A DNA stretch of 44,803 nt from Spirochaetes bacterium ADurb.Bin218 (GCA_002069965.1 MWCI01000023.1:1-44803); one strand, 5' to 3'; positions 7,571 to 16,526 are shown, numbered from the stretch's first letter. Notes: generated by a model from the sequence alone, not told the origin. Numbers and translations are program-made.

Positions 7571-9607
7571 ATGATCGTCAGGTGCACTAACTGTAATTCC
7601 GCTTTTGCTGTGGATGATGAGAAGGTTGCAAACAAAAAATTTGCATTCTCCTGCCCAAAATGTGGAGCAGATAATATTTATGATAACAGGAAAAGTGCAA
7701 AAAAAGAAAATCTTATAGAAGACACTTTTTTAGATGAAGAAGATCACCTCTCTTCTACTAAGGAGGACGCTCTTTTTGATGATGATTTTGTGGCACCTGA
7801 AAAAACAGATCAATTCTCTGATGATGAAATTTTTGGCAAGGAAAAACGCTCACCAGAAGAAGATTTTATTTCTGACTCATTTTCAGAGGAAGGTCTTGAT
7901 TCAACAACCCATGAGGAACTCATAGATGAATTTGCGGAAGAGCCCATTACAAAAGGTAAAAGGTCACAAAAAGAAGATCTATTTAACGATGACCTCACCA
8001 TTGACGAAAGCGATTTTCCTGACGAGGAAGGTCTTGTAATAGAAGATACAGACTTGCAAGAAAAAGGAGACAGAGATACAAAAATCTCCTCACAAGAGGA
8101 TATAGATGCAATGTTTGCAGATATAGATGAGTTCGAAAAATCCAACTCCCAAAAAGAATTGGAAATAGATGAGGATACGACAGTAGATATAGATAGCCTT
8201 GACATAGATCTGGAAGAGGATCTTCATGATGAAGAATTAGTTGTCAAATCAGAAAAGTTAAAAGGCAAGGGCAAACCGCTGGAGGATGATGACGATATCA
8301 CACTTGATTTAGATACCCTTGATCTTGACATTGAGGAAGAACCTGCACCTCAAAAACAGAAATCTCTTAAAAGCAAAATACAAGAAGAAGGGCTATTTGA
8401 CGAAGAACTCACCTTATCTGTGGATGAAATGGACGTTAATATTGACGATCTCACAGAAGAACCTCAGGCCCAGACACTTGAACCCTCACCTGCAAAATCA
8501 GCAAGAAAAAGCGTCAAAATAGAAGAGAGCACTGAAGATGAAAGCATCACAATCGATCTGGATTCCCTTGATATTGACGTAGAAGAAAGCTCTGATTTAC
8601 TCTCTGGCGAGCTTACAGAGGAGGAAGAAAAGCTTACACTGGAAGATGCTGGTCTTACCTTTAGCGAACTGGATGAACGAAAAAAACCATCTGAAGACGA
8701 AATCTTCGATGAGGATTTAGTCCTATCCATAGATGAAATAGATCCAGATCTAAAGCTTGAGGTAATTGGCGATAAAATCGAAAAAACCCCTGTAGTTGAA
8801 GAGCTGGAAGAGTTGCCAGAGATAGACTTAGAGGAATATGAAGCTACTATACAAGAGGAAACACCATCTAAAAAGATAGCTCAGGTGGAAAGCCCTATGG
8901 AAAGCCTTGATGACTTCATGCTTTCTGATGAGGAGATATATACACCAAAAAGCACCTCTCTTGATATTTTTGACTATGATGAAAGAGAATCAGAGCGCTA
9001 TTTGCCAGAAAAAGGAAGCTGCACTTTTTCTGTGGACTTTTCTCTGAAGTATTCAAGAATAGGTGCTCTTTTGCGACTGCTTCTTATATATGTTATCAGC
9101 ATGATTCCACATCTCATCGTTATGTTTCTTTATACCCTTGTGTCAGCAGTTCTTGGCTTTATAAATCAAATAGTTATACTTACAACAGGCCATTGCGTTG
9201 AGGATTTCTCTCTAATAACAGAAAATACATTGAGATATTTCTTATACATAAAAACAAACATAATAGGCATTGTGGAAGATAGACCTGTATATGCAGGAAG
9301 AGAAAAGCTTAATCATCAATTACAGCTTGATATAACCTATCCTGTCAAATACTCAAAAATTATGGCCCTATTGAGACTATCCATTATAGGAATAATTGCA
9401 ATTCTCATTCCTCATATTATTGTAATGTTGTTATTGACTATTACTGTTCTATTTGTATACTTGGCAGGAATAGTGATGGTAATTGCAACAAGGAGATGGC
9501 CAAATCCTCTCTTTGTTTACCTCACAAGGTATTTTAGATATCTTGCAAGGATCTCATCATTTGCAATTGGTTTAACTGATGAGTATCCACCTTTTAAATT
9601 TGACTAA
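7571..9607 (+). CDS. MJ0042 zinc-ribbon, acidic-repeat, double DUF4389 membrane protein
   Basis: A 678-residue protein in three parts. Residues 1-35 form an MJ0042-type zinc ribbon (Cys5, Cys8, Cys28, Cys31). Residues 40-480 are a very acidic, low-complexity region containing a repeated motif of the form T-[VLI]-D-[IL]-D-[ST]-L-D-[IL]-D-x-E-E near residues 203, 243 and 325, plus related copies near 280 and 383 and a more divergent stretch near 142. Residues 484-575 and 585-678 are two DUF4389 domains, each beginning with a YSxIxALLRL and IPHxIVM pattern. The second ends in the family hallmark TDEYPPF. Membrane helices lie in the C-terminal third, so the acidic arm should face the cytoplasm. 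Function is unknown. RBS GGAG precedes ATG 7571. Confidence 0.85.
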   Translation: MIVRCTNCNSAFAVDDEKVANKKFAFSCPKCGADNIYDNRKSAKKENLIEDTFLDEEDHLSSTKEDALFDDDFVAPEKTDQFSDDEIFGKEKRSPEEDFISDSFSEEGLDSTTHEELIDEFAEEPITKGKRSQKEDLFNDDLTIDESDFPDEEGLVIEDTDLQEKGDRDTKISSQEDIDAMFADIDEFEKSNSQKELEIDEDTTVDIDSLDIDLEEDLHDEELVVKSEKLKGKGKPLEDDDDITLDLDTLDLDIEEEPAPQKQKSLKSKIQEEGLFDEELTLSVDEMDVNIDDLTEEPQAQTLEPSPAKSARKSVKIEESTEDESITIDLDSLDIDVEESSDLLSGELTEEEEKLTLEDAGLTFSELDERKKPSEDEIFDEDLVLSIDEIDPDLKLEVIGDKIEKTPVVEELEELPEIDLEEYEATIQEETPSKKIAQVESPMESLDDFMLSDEEIYTPKSTSLDIFDYDERESERYLPEKGSCTFSVDFSLKYSRIGALLRLLLIYVISMIPHLIVMFLYTLVSAVLGFINQIVILTTGHCVEDFSLITENTLRYFLYIKTNIIGIVEDRPVYAGREKLNHQLQLDITYPVKYSKIMALLRLSIIGIIAILIPHIIVMLLLTITVLFVYLAGIVMVIATRRWPNPLFVYLTRYFRYLARISSFAIGLTDEYPPFKFD

Positions 9608-9621
9608 GAAAGGAGTGACCT

Positions 9622-9786
9622 ATGGACGATTCTATGGAAAAGGCCATCAGATTTATATCAGAGGAGCTAAAAGAAAATCCTTCAGCTGATAGACTTAAGC
9701 TAATAGAAAGAGCTGGCAGAGAATTTAATCTCAGCCCAATTCAAACAGAGTTTCTAACAGAAAAGTTTGTATTAAACAAGGTATAA
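9622..9786 (+). CDS. 54-residue conserved-looking small protein
   Basis: A short ORF of 55 codons starting at ATG 9622, with an excellent AAGGAG ribosome-binding site 9 bases upstream and only 14 bases after the stop of the DUF4389 gene. The predicted protein is soluble, mostly helical and amphipathic, beginning MDDSMEKAIRFISEEL and containing LIERAGREFNLSPIQTEF, which looks like a helix-turn-helix-sized fold. It has no signal or membrane segment. The strong RBS and tight operon spacing argue that it is translated. I do not recognise the family. Confidence 0.7.
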   Translation: MDDSMEKAIRFISEELKENPSADRLKLIERAGREFNLSPIQTEFLTEKFVLNKV

Positions 9787-9821
9787 TTTTTAAATTTTAT
9801 AAGTATTATTGCTCTAAAGAT

Positions 9822-10106
9822 TTAAATCTCTTCTAATTCAACAAGAGAGCTCATTGTAGAGGCGATCTCCTTCATAGCAGTGGAAACTTCCTCTATACGG
9901 GATAGAACTGATTCTATGCTCTTTTCTGTCTCATCATCAGCAAGGCCCTTTGCTTTTTTTTCTTCCAGTATAGCAAGAGTTTCAAAAAAATCCATGACAT
10001 AGATATTAAATCGTTCACAGGCATCACAAACCATTTTATAAATTCTCATGGTCTCTGGATTATCAGAATTTAAGGGCTTCATCACAAGCTTATACTTTGT
10101 TCTCAT
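9822..10106 (-). CDS. Hypothetical helical protein
   Basis: A 94-residue predicted cytoplasmic protein starting at ATG 10106 with GAGGTAAT directly ahead. It has an N-terminal segment with two Cys-containing turns (YKMVCDACERF, residues 23-33) followed by a coiled-coil-like helix rich in E, K and S to the end. It is convergent with the small gene at 9622-9786. I do not recognise a family. A single-gene transcription unit is likely, since the next gene upstream is divergent. Confidence 0.6.
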   Translation of the reverse strand: MRTKYKLVMKPLNSDNPETMRIYKMVCDACERFNIYVMDFFETLAILEEKKAKGLADDETEKSIESVLSRIEEVSTAMKEIASTMSSLVELEEI

Positions 10107-10207
10107 ATTACCTCAAAAGAATTTACAAAAAAGATGCTAAATTTTTAAATTTTCAAAAATTTAAATATACAAAATCGCTTTTATAAAAAATATGGCAAAA
10201 CATTTTA

Positions 10208-10235
10208 TTGAATTTCTTATTTTTTGAGTTACAAT
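10208..10235 (+). promoter_or_regulatory. Candidate promoter of the pyrophosphatase gene
   Basis: TTGAAT (10208-10213), a 16-base spacer and TACAAT (10230-10235) on the plus strand, 52 bases before the ATG at 10288, in a very AT-rich region where chance matches are common. Confidence 0.4.
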
Positions 10236-10287
10236 GTCAATTATAGTTATATTTATTTAATAAAAAATTTTTATCTCTGGGGTTAAA

Positions 10288-11931
10288 ATGAAAAAAGTAT
10301 ACGTAATTGGGCATAAAAACCCTGATACAGACTCAATTGTATCAGCAATAGCCTATGCTACTTTAAAACAGGAGCTTGGAGAAACAAATGTCTTCCCTGC
10401 ACGATGTGGCAAAATAAATCTCCAGACCGAATACATACTCAAAAGATTTAAAATAACTCCGCCAGAATTCCTTAGTGACATGATACCAAAGGTAAGCCAC
10501 CACATGAGCGAAGAGCCTGTAACTCTTTACCAGGATATGCCTTTGTGGGATGCAATGCAGGTTTTATCAACAAATAGATTCAGAATGATTCCTCTGGTAG
10601 ATGAAAATAAAAAATACGTTTCCACATTACATTACAACACATTTGCAGAGCACATCCTTAAAAAAATAGACCCTCAAAAAAATACAATAATACAGACATC
10701 TGTTCAACATCTTGCCAGAACTCTTAAGGCGCAGCCCATTGTCATTAAAAATGAAAATGAAATCTTCAGTGCACAGATAGTAGTTGCAGCCTCAAAGATT
10801 GACACTTTGCGGGAATTTATTGATCTCATGCCTGTGGAAAACACAATAGTAATAGTGGGAGACAGAGAGGATATTCATGAGTATGTTATCAAAAGAAAAG
10901 TAAGAGTCCTAATTGTTTCTGCTGGCAGAATGATCTCCAAAGAGATGAAGGATCTTGCAGAGGAAAACAACGTTTCAGTTCTAACAACCCCTTTCCATAC
11001 AGCAGGAGCTTCATGGCTTGCCCTTCACTCAATGCCTGTAAGATATGCTGGCGATAAAGAACTAAAACCCGTTGCCGGATACGATTATATCAAAAATATC
11101 AAAGAGAGATTTTCTGACTCACTATCACGTTCATTGCCAGTAGTGGATGAGGACATGAGGGTAATCGGTGTCCTTACTCAAAGCGATTTAATGAAAGAGC
11201 CAAACATCGGAGTTATTCTTGTGGATCACAATGAGCTCTCTCAGTCAGCTGACGGTGTCTCAGAGATAAGAATTCTTGAGATAATTGATCACCATAGACT
11301 TGGGAATCCTTCAACAAAATATCCAATTACCTTTGTCAATAGACCTGTTGGTTCCACCTCTACCATAATAGCAAATCTTTATAGAGATTATAAAGTCCCA
11401 ATAAAAAAAGAAATAGCAGCAATTCTCCTTGCGGGGATTCTCTCTGATACCCTTACTTTAAGATCTGCAACCACAACTCCTATTGATCGCGATACAGCAG
11501 AATATCTCTCCCAGATAACTGACCTCAATATTGAAGAATTTGGCAAAGATATTACAAATGCAGCAGCTATTATAAGCTCAAAACCAGCTGAAGAGATAAT
11601 AAATATGGATATGAAAACTTATAAAGAAGGAAATATATCCTTCTCTGTTAGCCAGGTGGAGGTTAATTCCCCTGATGAAATTCTTGGCAGATCTGATGAG
11701 ATATTAGAATATCTTTCAAAACTAAAGTCAGGCAATGGATTTCTATTCTCTTCTCTTCTTGTCACAGATCTAAGTCAGCTTAGCAGCTATCTATTGATAA
11801 GCGGTGATGATAGCTTTATTAGAAAAATAGAATACCCAAAGGAGGCGGATCATATATTCTTTTTAAAAGATGTCCTTTCACGAAAAAAACAGCTAATGCC
11901 ATATATTCTTGAGATAATAAGGAGGTTATAA
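10288..11931 (+). CDS. Family II Mn-dependent inorganic pyrophosphatase with CBS and DRTGG domains
   Basis: Cytoplasmic enzyme hydrolysing pyrophosphate to phosphate, 547 residues, much longer than the roughly 310 residues of simple family II enzymes. The DHH catalytic core is split: motif GHKNPDTDSI at residues 8-17, then a regulatory insert with a CBS motif (about 70-120), a DRTGG domain (about 140-250) and a second CBS motif (about 250-305). The rest of the core follows: VDHNE (312), IDHHR (333), SDT (386) and the DHHA2 domain to the end. In characterised CBS-PPases, AMP and ADP inhibit and ATP or diadenosine polyphosphates activate, so this enzyme probably senses energy status. The ATG 10288 is preceded by GGGG. 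Confidence 0.92.
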   Translation: MKKVYVIGHKNPDTDSIVSAIAYATLKQELGETNVFPARCGKINLQTEYILKRFKITPPEFLSDMIPKVSHHMSEEPVTLYQDMPLWDAMQVLSTNRFRMIPLVDENKKYVSTLHYNTFAEHILKKIDPQKNTIIQTSVQHLARTLKAQPIVIKNENEIFSAQIVVAASKIDTLREFIDLMPVENTIVIVGDREDIHEYVIKRKVRVLIVSAGRMISKEMKDLAEENNVSVLTTPFHTAGASWLALHSMPVRYAGDKELKPVAGYDYIKNIKERFSDSLSRSLPVVDEDMRVIGVLTQSDLMKEPNIGVILVDHNELSQSADGVSEIRILEIIDHHRLGNPSTKYPITFVNRPVGSTSTIIANLYRDYKVPIKKEIAAILLAGILSDTLTLRSATTTPIDRDTAEYLSQITDLNIEEFGKDITNAAAIISSKPAEEIINMDMKTYKEGNISFSVSQVEVNSPDEILGRSDEILEYLSKLKSGNGFLFSSLLVTDLSQLSSYLLISGDDSFIRKIEYPKEADHIFFLKDVLSRKKQLMPYILEIIRRL

Positions 11932-11947
11932 GAGCAATTTATTTAGC

Positions 11948-11978
11948 TTGACATTTACATTTTTACTTTTTTTATTTA
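11948..11978 (+). promoter_or_regulatory. Candidate promoter of the FlgO/CsgG-like lipoprotein gene
   Basis: A perfect TTGACA at 11948-11953 is followed after 17-19 bases by TTTATTTA (11971-11978), about 44 bases before the ATG at 12022. Confidence 0.45.
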
Positions 11979-12021
11979 GAAAAATTATAAAAGGCACAAA
12001 ATAAATAATGGAGTATTCCTC

Positions 12022-12954
12022 ATGAAAATAAGAACTCTTCTGAAGACACTTTTTTTATCAATTATAGTTGCTGGTTGTGGCGGCACAGAGCTTGTGATAA
12101 AAGACAACTATGTATTTAGTCCTGCATCTCATCTTAAAAACAAATACCCCACAACTGCAGCTTTGACAGGCCAATATACCTCCAAAAAGATTATACTCAA
12201 AGACAATATCCTGGAGATATGCAAGGCAGAGCTTGACTCACAAAAAATATTCAAAGAAGTAGGCATAAAAGGCACAGCTGGATATGATGTGGTAATTGAG
12301 ATGAATTTTGCCGATGTAGAAAAAGATAAACAATTGGGGCTTGAGCTTAGCATAAATCTCAAACAATTGCCAGAAAAAAAGCTCATCTACAAAAATAAAT
12401 ATGTAGAATACACAACACCTGAGGCCTTTCAAAGTCCAGATGGTTTTGCAGAAGTACTTAAAAAAGTTATAACTCAATTTACTGCTGACATGGATAGGCT
12501 CTTTGAAAAATTTACAAAAGAAGGAAATCTTCCTGTAAACCTTTCTGGAAAAAATGTTATATGTGCAGTCTTTCAGTTTAAAGACACAATAGAAGGTGAA
12601 AAATACGGAGACCCACTTGCATCAATGATGATGACATCTCTTACCAAGACTTCAAATATAAAGGTTGTGGAAAGGGAAAGAATTCAAAAGGCAATAAAGG
12701 AGTTAGAGTTCCAGACATCGGGGCTCTCTGACTCATCAACTGCTAAGGAAATTGGAAAATTTCTCAATGCTGATTTTCTGGTATATGGAGAGGTTTCAAA
12801 GATAAAGGAAACATACCATGTAACAATTCATGTCATTGATGTAAAATTGGGCGAGGTTGTGCTCTCTCGAGATATTGATTCCAATGATCCATCTCAGTTC
12901 TCAAAGCTTATGCAGGAACAGGCAAACTACATAGCTCAATTTATATCTAAATAA
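12022..12954 (+). CDS. Lipoprotein with FlgO/CsgG-like C-terminal domain
   Basis: A 310-residue predicted lipoprotein with lipobox VAGC and lipidated Cys19. The C-terminal half (about 175-310) looks like the CsgG/FlgO fold: a strand with ICAVFQFKD, then VVERERIQKAIKELEFQ, KEIGKFLNADFLVYGEV and a final strand with IDVKLGEVV. This pattern is shared by the CsgG pore and by FlgO-like outer-membrane proteins. The N-terminal half (about 40-170) has no family I recognise. The protein probably sits at the outer membrane and contributes to surface structure or secretion; this is inferred. RBS GGAG is near ATG 12022. It ends at the hairpin 12972-12997. Confidence 0.75.
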   Translation: MKIRTLLKTLFLSIIVAGCGGTELVIKDNYVFSPASHLKNKYPTTAALTGQYTSKKIILKDNILEICKAELDSQKIFKEVGIKGTAGYDVVIEMNFADVEKDKQLGLELSINLKQLPEKKLIYKNKYVEYTTPEAFQSPDGFAEVLKKVITQFTADMDRLFEKFTKEGNLPVNLSGKNVICAVFQFKDTIEGEKYGDPLASMMMTSLTKTSNIKVVERERIQKAIKELEFQTSGLSDSSTAKEIGKFLNADFLVYGEVSKIKETYHVTIHVIDVKLGEVVLSRDIDSNDPSQFSKLMQEQANYIAQFISK

Positions 12955-12971
12955 TCTCCCTTAAAATCTTT

Positions 12972-12997
12972 GCTGGTAAAAGGAAACTTTTACCAGC
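12972..12997. terminator. Bidirectional hairpin terminator between convergent genes
   Basis: Perfect 11-base arms GCTGGTAAAAG and CTTTTACCAGC with a GAAA loop. The right arm includes the stop codon of the minus-strand ACT gene. No long T-run follows on the plus side. Confidence 0.6.
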
Positions 12998-13388
12998 TAT
13001 AGTAATCAACATCGTGATGCTTGCCAAGAATCTCCACAGCCTTGTAGGCATGTTCCATTTTTATAAAAAAATAATCTGTATCAAAAGTTGAAAGAACAAA
13101 TACCGGGATCTCGCTTTCTGCCAAAGGCGTTGTTATAGAATTAATTATCCCTGTTTCATTAAATTTTAGATTTTTATTTATTTTAAAGATCTTCATGCTG
13201 CACTCGTGGGGATATTCCTCTGGGACAGCCTCTCCTGAACATATTACAGTACACTCCTCCCCTGTATCTGTTATACTGTAGAATCTTGAAGTATCAACCC
13301 AATCCGGCAGCTTAGAACCAGAGTCAAGCCTAAAAATTGTGTAATCCCCTGGTAATATGGTTATGGGAAGCCTTAAAATTTTTTTCAT
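12990..13388 (-). CDS. ACT-domain protein (CASTOR-like)
   Basis: A 132-residue cytoplasmic protein with two ACT-like halves, similar in layout to the small bacterial ACT_7/CASTOR proteins. A short N-terminal beta unit (residues 3-60) is followed by the second unit with GIINSITTPLAESEIPVFVLSTFDTDYFFIK split over residues 80-110, the typical amino-acid-sensing loop and strand. Such proteins are thought to bind free amino acids. Its ATG overlaps the stop of the EamA transporter gene (ATGA), so the two are made together. A role as a sensor for an amino acid or metabolite exported by that transporter is an inference. Confidence 0.78.
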   Translation of the reverse strand: MKKILRLPITILPGDYTIFRLDSGSKLPDWVDTSRFYSITDTGEECTVICSGEAVPEEYPHECSMKIFKINKNLKFNETGIINSITTPLAESEIPVFVLSTFDTDYFFIKMEHAYKAVEILGKHHDVDYYSW

Positions 13389-14275
13389 AATAAATCCTCT
13401 CTTTTAAAAAATCCATGAAAAGAAGAAATCAAAACCCCAGAGAGAACCAGAAGTGATCCTGCTATTTCCGGGAAGCTCAACTTCTCACCAAGAACCACAA
13501 AGGCAATTAAAACAACAAAAACAGGCTCTGCTGTTCCTACAACAGAGGCTCTTAGAGAACCAATTCTTTTTACTCCCTCAAGAAATAAGAGAATAGCTAA
13601 AACAGTGCTAAAAAATGACATTAAAAAAACAAGCTCCACCTGCTTAAGAGAGAGGGAAGTTAAAAAATTTAGCTGATTATGAAAGAACAGTGAAATAACA
13701 ATAAGGCCCACCAGTGACATTGTAAAAGCCACAGAGAGGGAATTATAGCTCTTCAAAGTTCTTTCACTAATTATGCAATAAATAGAATAACTGAAAGCAG
13801 ACAAAGCAGCCAGAGATATTCCAGTTATATTATTAACCTCAATCTTACTTGCCCCAGAAATAAAAATAATTCCCAGAAAAGAAATAAACACAGAGAACAA
13901 AAGAACCATTGATGGTTTTCTTTTTAAAAATATTATGGACATCACAGAGATGATTGCAGGATGAGAAAAAAATATAACAATGGCCAGTGCTGCTTTTATG
14001 TATGTGAGGCTATAAAAAAAACAAATACCCCCTGCAGTAAAGGCTAACCCCTGAAGCAGTAACAAGGGAGAAAACTTAAAAAACATAATACCTTTTATGC
14101 TTAAAAGCAGAGCAAGTAGCAGAAGAGAAAAAATAAATCTCAATATAAGAACCTCAAAGGGAGCAAGCCCTGTGGAATAAGTGACTTTTGCTATTACAGG
14201 CATCCATGCATAACATAAGGCTGAGAGCAAAATCAAGGCAGTTCCAGCAATTGACTTTATAAGTTTTTCACTCAT
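13385..14275 (-). CDS. EamA/DMT-superfamily transporter
   Basis: A 296-residue membrane protein with about ten helices in two EamA repeats (about 10-140 and 150-288). The first repeat contains SALCYAWMPVIAKVTY near the N-terminus and the second ends in FVVLGEKLSFPEIAGSLLVLSG, the usual DMT pattern. Drug/metabolite transporters export amino acids, purines or other small molecules; the cargo here is unknown. It is coupled to the ACT-domain gene. The first gene of a two-gene operon, it is divergent from the PaaI thioesterase gene with 145 bases between them. Confidence 0.88.
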   Translation of the reverse strand: MSEKLIKSIAGTALILLSALCYAWMPVIAKVTYSTGLAPFEVLILRFIFSLLLLALLLSIKGIMFFKFSPLLLLQGLAFTAGGICFFYSLTYIKAALAIVIFFSHPAIISVMSIIFLKRKPSMVLLFSVFISFLGIIFISGASKIEVNNITGISLAALSAFSYSIYCIISERTLKSYNSLSVAFTMSLVGLIVISLFFHNQLNFLTSLSLKQVELVFLMSFFSTVLAILLFLEGVKRIGSLRASVVGTAEPVFVVLIAFVVLGEKLSFPEIAGSLLVLSGVLISSFHGFFKREDLL

Positions 14276-14378
14276 AAAGAATTAGCTGCCAGCATGAGGT
14301 TTAAAATCAAGCAAATAAAATATTATCTGCTTTTTTTATTTACATTTTCCCCTTTTGTAAAAAAATAGCTCTTCGAAG

Positions 14379-14397
14379 GCTTACTATCAAAGTAAGC
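14379..14397 (+). promoter_or_regulatory. Inverted repeat ahead of the PaaI gene
   Basis: GCTTACT, a 5-base loop and AGTAAGC form a perfect 7-base dyad 23 bases before the ATG at 14421. It could be an operator between the divergent genes or a leader hairpin; the sequence does not decide. Confidence 0.3.
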
Positions 14398-14420
14398 ATA
14401 AACTTCTGAGGAGTAGTGCT

Positions 14421-14879
14421 ATGGAAAAAGCTATACAGGATTTCTATCCCGATGAATTTGCCCACTGTTATGGATGTGGACATAAAAACGAACATGGCCA
14501 CAGGATAAAAAGCTTCCTTGAGGGAGATGAAACAGTATGCCACTATAAACCTGAGCCTTTTTATACTGGAGGCTTTCCAGATAAAATGTATGGAGGTTTA
14601 ATTGCATCTCTTATAGATTGCCATGGAGCAGCAACAGCCTCTGCAGCAAGAGTAATATCAGAGGGATTTAAGATAGGAGAAAAACCTGCTCCAAGATTTG
14701 TCACAGCATCTCTAAAAGTTGACTATCTTAAACCCACCCCCATGGATGCAACTCTTGAGCTCAGAGGAAAGGCTGTAGAAATCAAAGACAGGAAGATAGT
14801 CGTCCATGTAACTCTATCTGCAAAAGGAATTGTCACAGCAAAAGGTGAGGTAATACTGGTTCAACTGCCAGAGAAATAG
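14421..14879 (+). CDS. PaaI-type hotdog-fold thioesterase
   Basis: A 152-residue cytoplasmic hotdog protein that probably hydrolyses an acyl- or aroyl-CoA thioester. The N-terminus has CYGCGHKNEHG (residues 16-26), typical of the PaaI-like group that begins with a CxGCG motif. The catalytic helix follows at MYGGLIASLIDCHGAAT, with Asp at the nucleophile-activating position, and the later strand VTASLKVDYLKPTP is the usual hotdog core. The length is standard. The start at ATG 14421 has GAGGAG nine bases upstream. It stands alone between a divergent transporter gene and a terminator, so no pathway partner is visible. Confidence 0.87.
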   Translation: MEKAIQDFYPDEFAHCYGCGHKNEHGHRIKSFLEGDETVCHYKPEPFYTGGFPDKMYGGLIASLIDCHGAATASAARVISEGFKIGEKPAPRFVTASLKVDYLKPTPMDATLELRGKAVEIKDRKIVVHVTLSAKGIVTAKGEVILVQLPEK

Positions 14880-14913
14880 TTTGCAGAGGCTATCTATAAT
14901 TAGCCTCTGCAAA
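14880..14913. terminator. Bidirectional hairpin between PaaI and FGGY kinase genes
   Basis: Perfect 13-base arms TTTGCAGAGGCTA and TAGCCTCTGCAAA around an 8-base loop, between converging genes. There is no strong T-run on either side. Confidence 0.65.
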
Positions 14914-14920
14914 TCTCCTC

Positions 14921-16513
14921 CTAACCTTCGTTACTATAAAAAGGAGGGTATCCTGTAACTTCTCTTATCTCTTCATAAAGAGGCTTAAGTTTATTATAAA
15001 GCTTCATATATACGTTTTCAAAAAGATCTCCATAGAGTTTGCTATTTTTCTTGTCTGGCTCAAAAATATCAGCAACCCTTGTCATTGACTGGACAGCGCT
15101 TTTAAAATCAGAGAAGACCTTGATTCCAACTGCTGCATCAATTGCTGCTCCAAGGGCAGAGGTTTCATAAGTATGAGGCCTTTCTGCAGGAAGATTAAAA
15201 ATATCTGCAGTAAGCTGCATTGCACATCTGCTCTGGGAGCCACCACCAGATACTCTTAGCTTTTCAATTTTTATTTTATTGCGCTTTTCTGTGCGAATTG
15301 CTCCTTCTTTAAGGGCATAAGAGAGGCCTTCAAGAATTGCTCTGTAAACATGAGCCTTTGTATGGACATCGCCAAAGCCAATTATAGCTCCCTTAGCCTC
15401 AGGCCCTGGTACTTTAACACCTGGGGACCAGAAAGGCTGAAGCATAAGCCCCATAGAACCAGGGGGAACACAACAGGCCATATCATCAAGAAGCACCTCA
15501 ACTGGAATGCACTTTTTCTGCGCCAGGACCATCTCATTGTGGGCAAATTCATTTTTAAACCAGCTTACCATCCAATAGCCGCGATAAATCATTACCTCTG
15601 TATTGTAAGCGCCTGGCACTGCACTGGGATAAGGAGGCAAAAATGGAATTATTTCAACATACTTGCTATTTGTTGTTTCAATTGTTGCAGTTGTGCCAAA
15701 GCTCAAGCATGCTATATCAGGGCTCAAACATCCAGATCCCAAGACCTCACAGGCCTTATCAGCTGCTGCTGCAATAACAGGAAGCCCTTCAGGAATACCT
15801 GTCTCTTTTGATGCCTTCTTAGAAATAGCCCCAAGGAATTCTGAGGGTTTTACAAGAGTTGCCAACCTATCCCTTGTAATGTAAGGGAACATCTTCCATT
15901 TAAAATCACTATCCTTTGACCACTCTTGTTTTTTAAAATCAAAGGGCACATAGCCCACCTGATTCCCTGTAGAGTCTGTAAACTCCCCTGTCAATTTATA
16001 GGTAAAATATCCAGATAAAAATAAAAATTTATAGGTCCTGTCCCATATCTCAGGTTGATTTTGAGCTATCCAGTTTGCCTCACACTCCATGATTGTATAA
16101 ATTGCAGTGTCATACATGTTTATTGCTTTGAGAATATATTTAAGATATGCAGGAGGCCAATTCTCTGCCTTTGCCTTTCTTCTATCCAGCCATATAATTG
16201 CTGGTCTCAAAGGCTTCCCATCTTTATCGAGATTTATCATGGTGTTTCTCTGAGTCGTAAGAGAAACAGCCTTTATTGAATCCTTTTGTATAGACTTATC
16301 AGAAAAGAGTTTTTTTGAGGTTGCACATAAAGTCTTCCAGAAATAATCTGGATTTTGCTCTGCCCAGCCTAGTTGGACAGAAAAATATGGTTCTATTTCT
16401 GTTTTTACAATTTTTTTTATGTTACCATTAAAATCAATAAGAGCAGCTCTTATAGACTGAGTCCCTGCATCAATAGCAAGAACACAGTCCTCCCATGTAT
16501 TTTTTTTTGCCAT
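14921..16513 (-). CDS. FGGY-family carbohydrate kinase
   Basis: A 530-residue ATP-dependent kinase of the glycerol/xylulose/gluconate kinase family. FGGY_N spans about residues 10-255 (AIDAGTQSIRAALIDFNG at the phosphate-1 site; IIWLDRRK) and FGGY_C about 270-480 (LSFGTTATIETT; KLRVSGGGSQS at the ATP site). The catalytic-base region AAAADKACEVLGSG keeps its Asp. Length is normal, but the substrate cannot be read: the sugar-contact regions do not match glycerol kinase or xylulokinase well enough for me to choose. It is the last gene of an operon with an XPB helicase, a glycosidase-like protein and a STAS protein; RBS GGAG precedes ATG 16513. Confidence 0.88.
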   Translation of the reverse strand: MAKKNTWEDCVLAIDAGTQSIRAALIDFNGNIKKIVKTEIEPYFSVQLGWAEQNPDYFWKTLCATSKKLFSDKSIQKDSIKAVSLTTQRNTMINLDKDGKPLRPAIIWLDRRKAKAENWPPAYLKYILKAINMYDTAIYTIMECEANWIAQNQPEIWDRTYKFLFLSGYFTYKLTGEFTDSTGNQVGYVPFDFKKQEWSKDSDFKWKMFPYITRDRLATLVKPSEFLGAISKKASKETGIPEGLPVIAAAADKACEVLGSGCLSPDIACLSFGTTATIETTNSKYVEIIPFLPPYPSAVPGAYNTEVMIYRGYWMVSWFKNEFAHNEMVLAQKKCIPVEVLLDDMACCVPPGSMGLMLQPFWSPGVKVPGPEAKGAIIGFGDVHTKAHVYRAILEGLSYALKEGAIRTEKRNKIKIEKLRVSGGGSQSRCAMQLTADIFNLPAERPHTYETSALGAAIDAAVGIKVFSDFKSAVQSMTRVADIFEPDKKNSKLYGDLFENVYMKLYNKLKPLYEEIREVTGYPPFYSNEG

Positions 16514-16526
16514 TTAACTCTCCTCA

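Noticed and set aside
7810-8730. Ser-rich minus-strand ORFs opposite the acidic protein
   Set aside because: They arise from the complement of D/E-rich codons; the plus-strand frame has a zinc ribbon, an RBS and conserved C-terminal domains.
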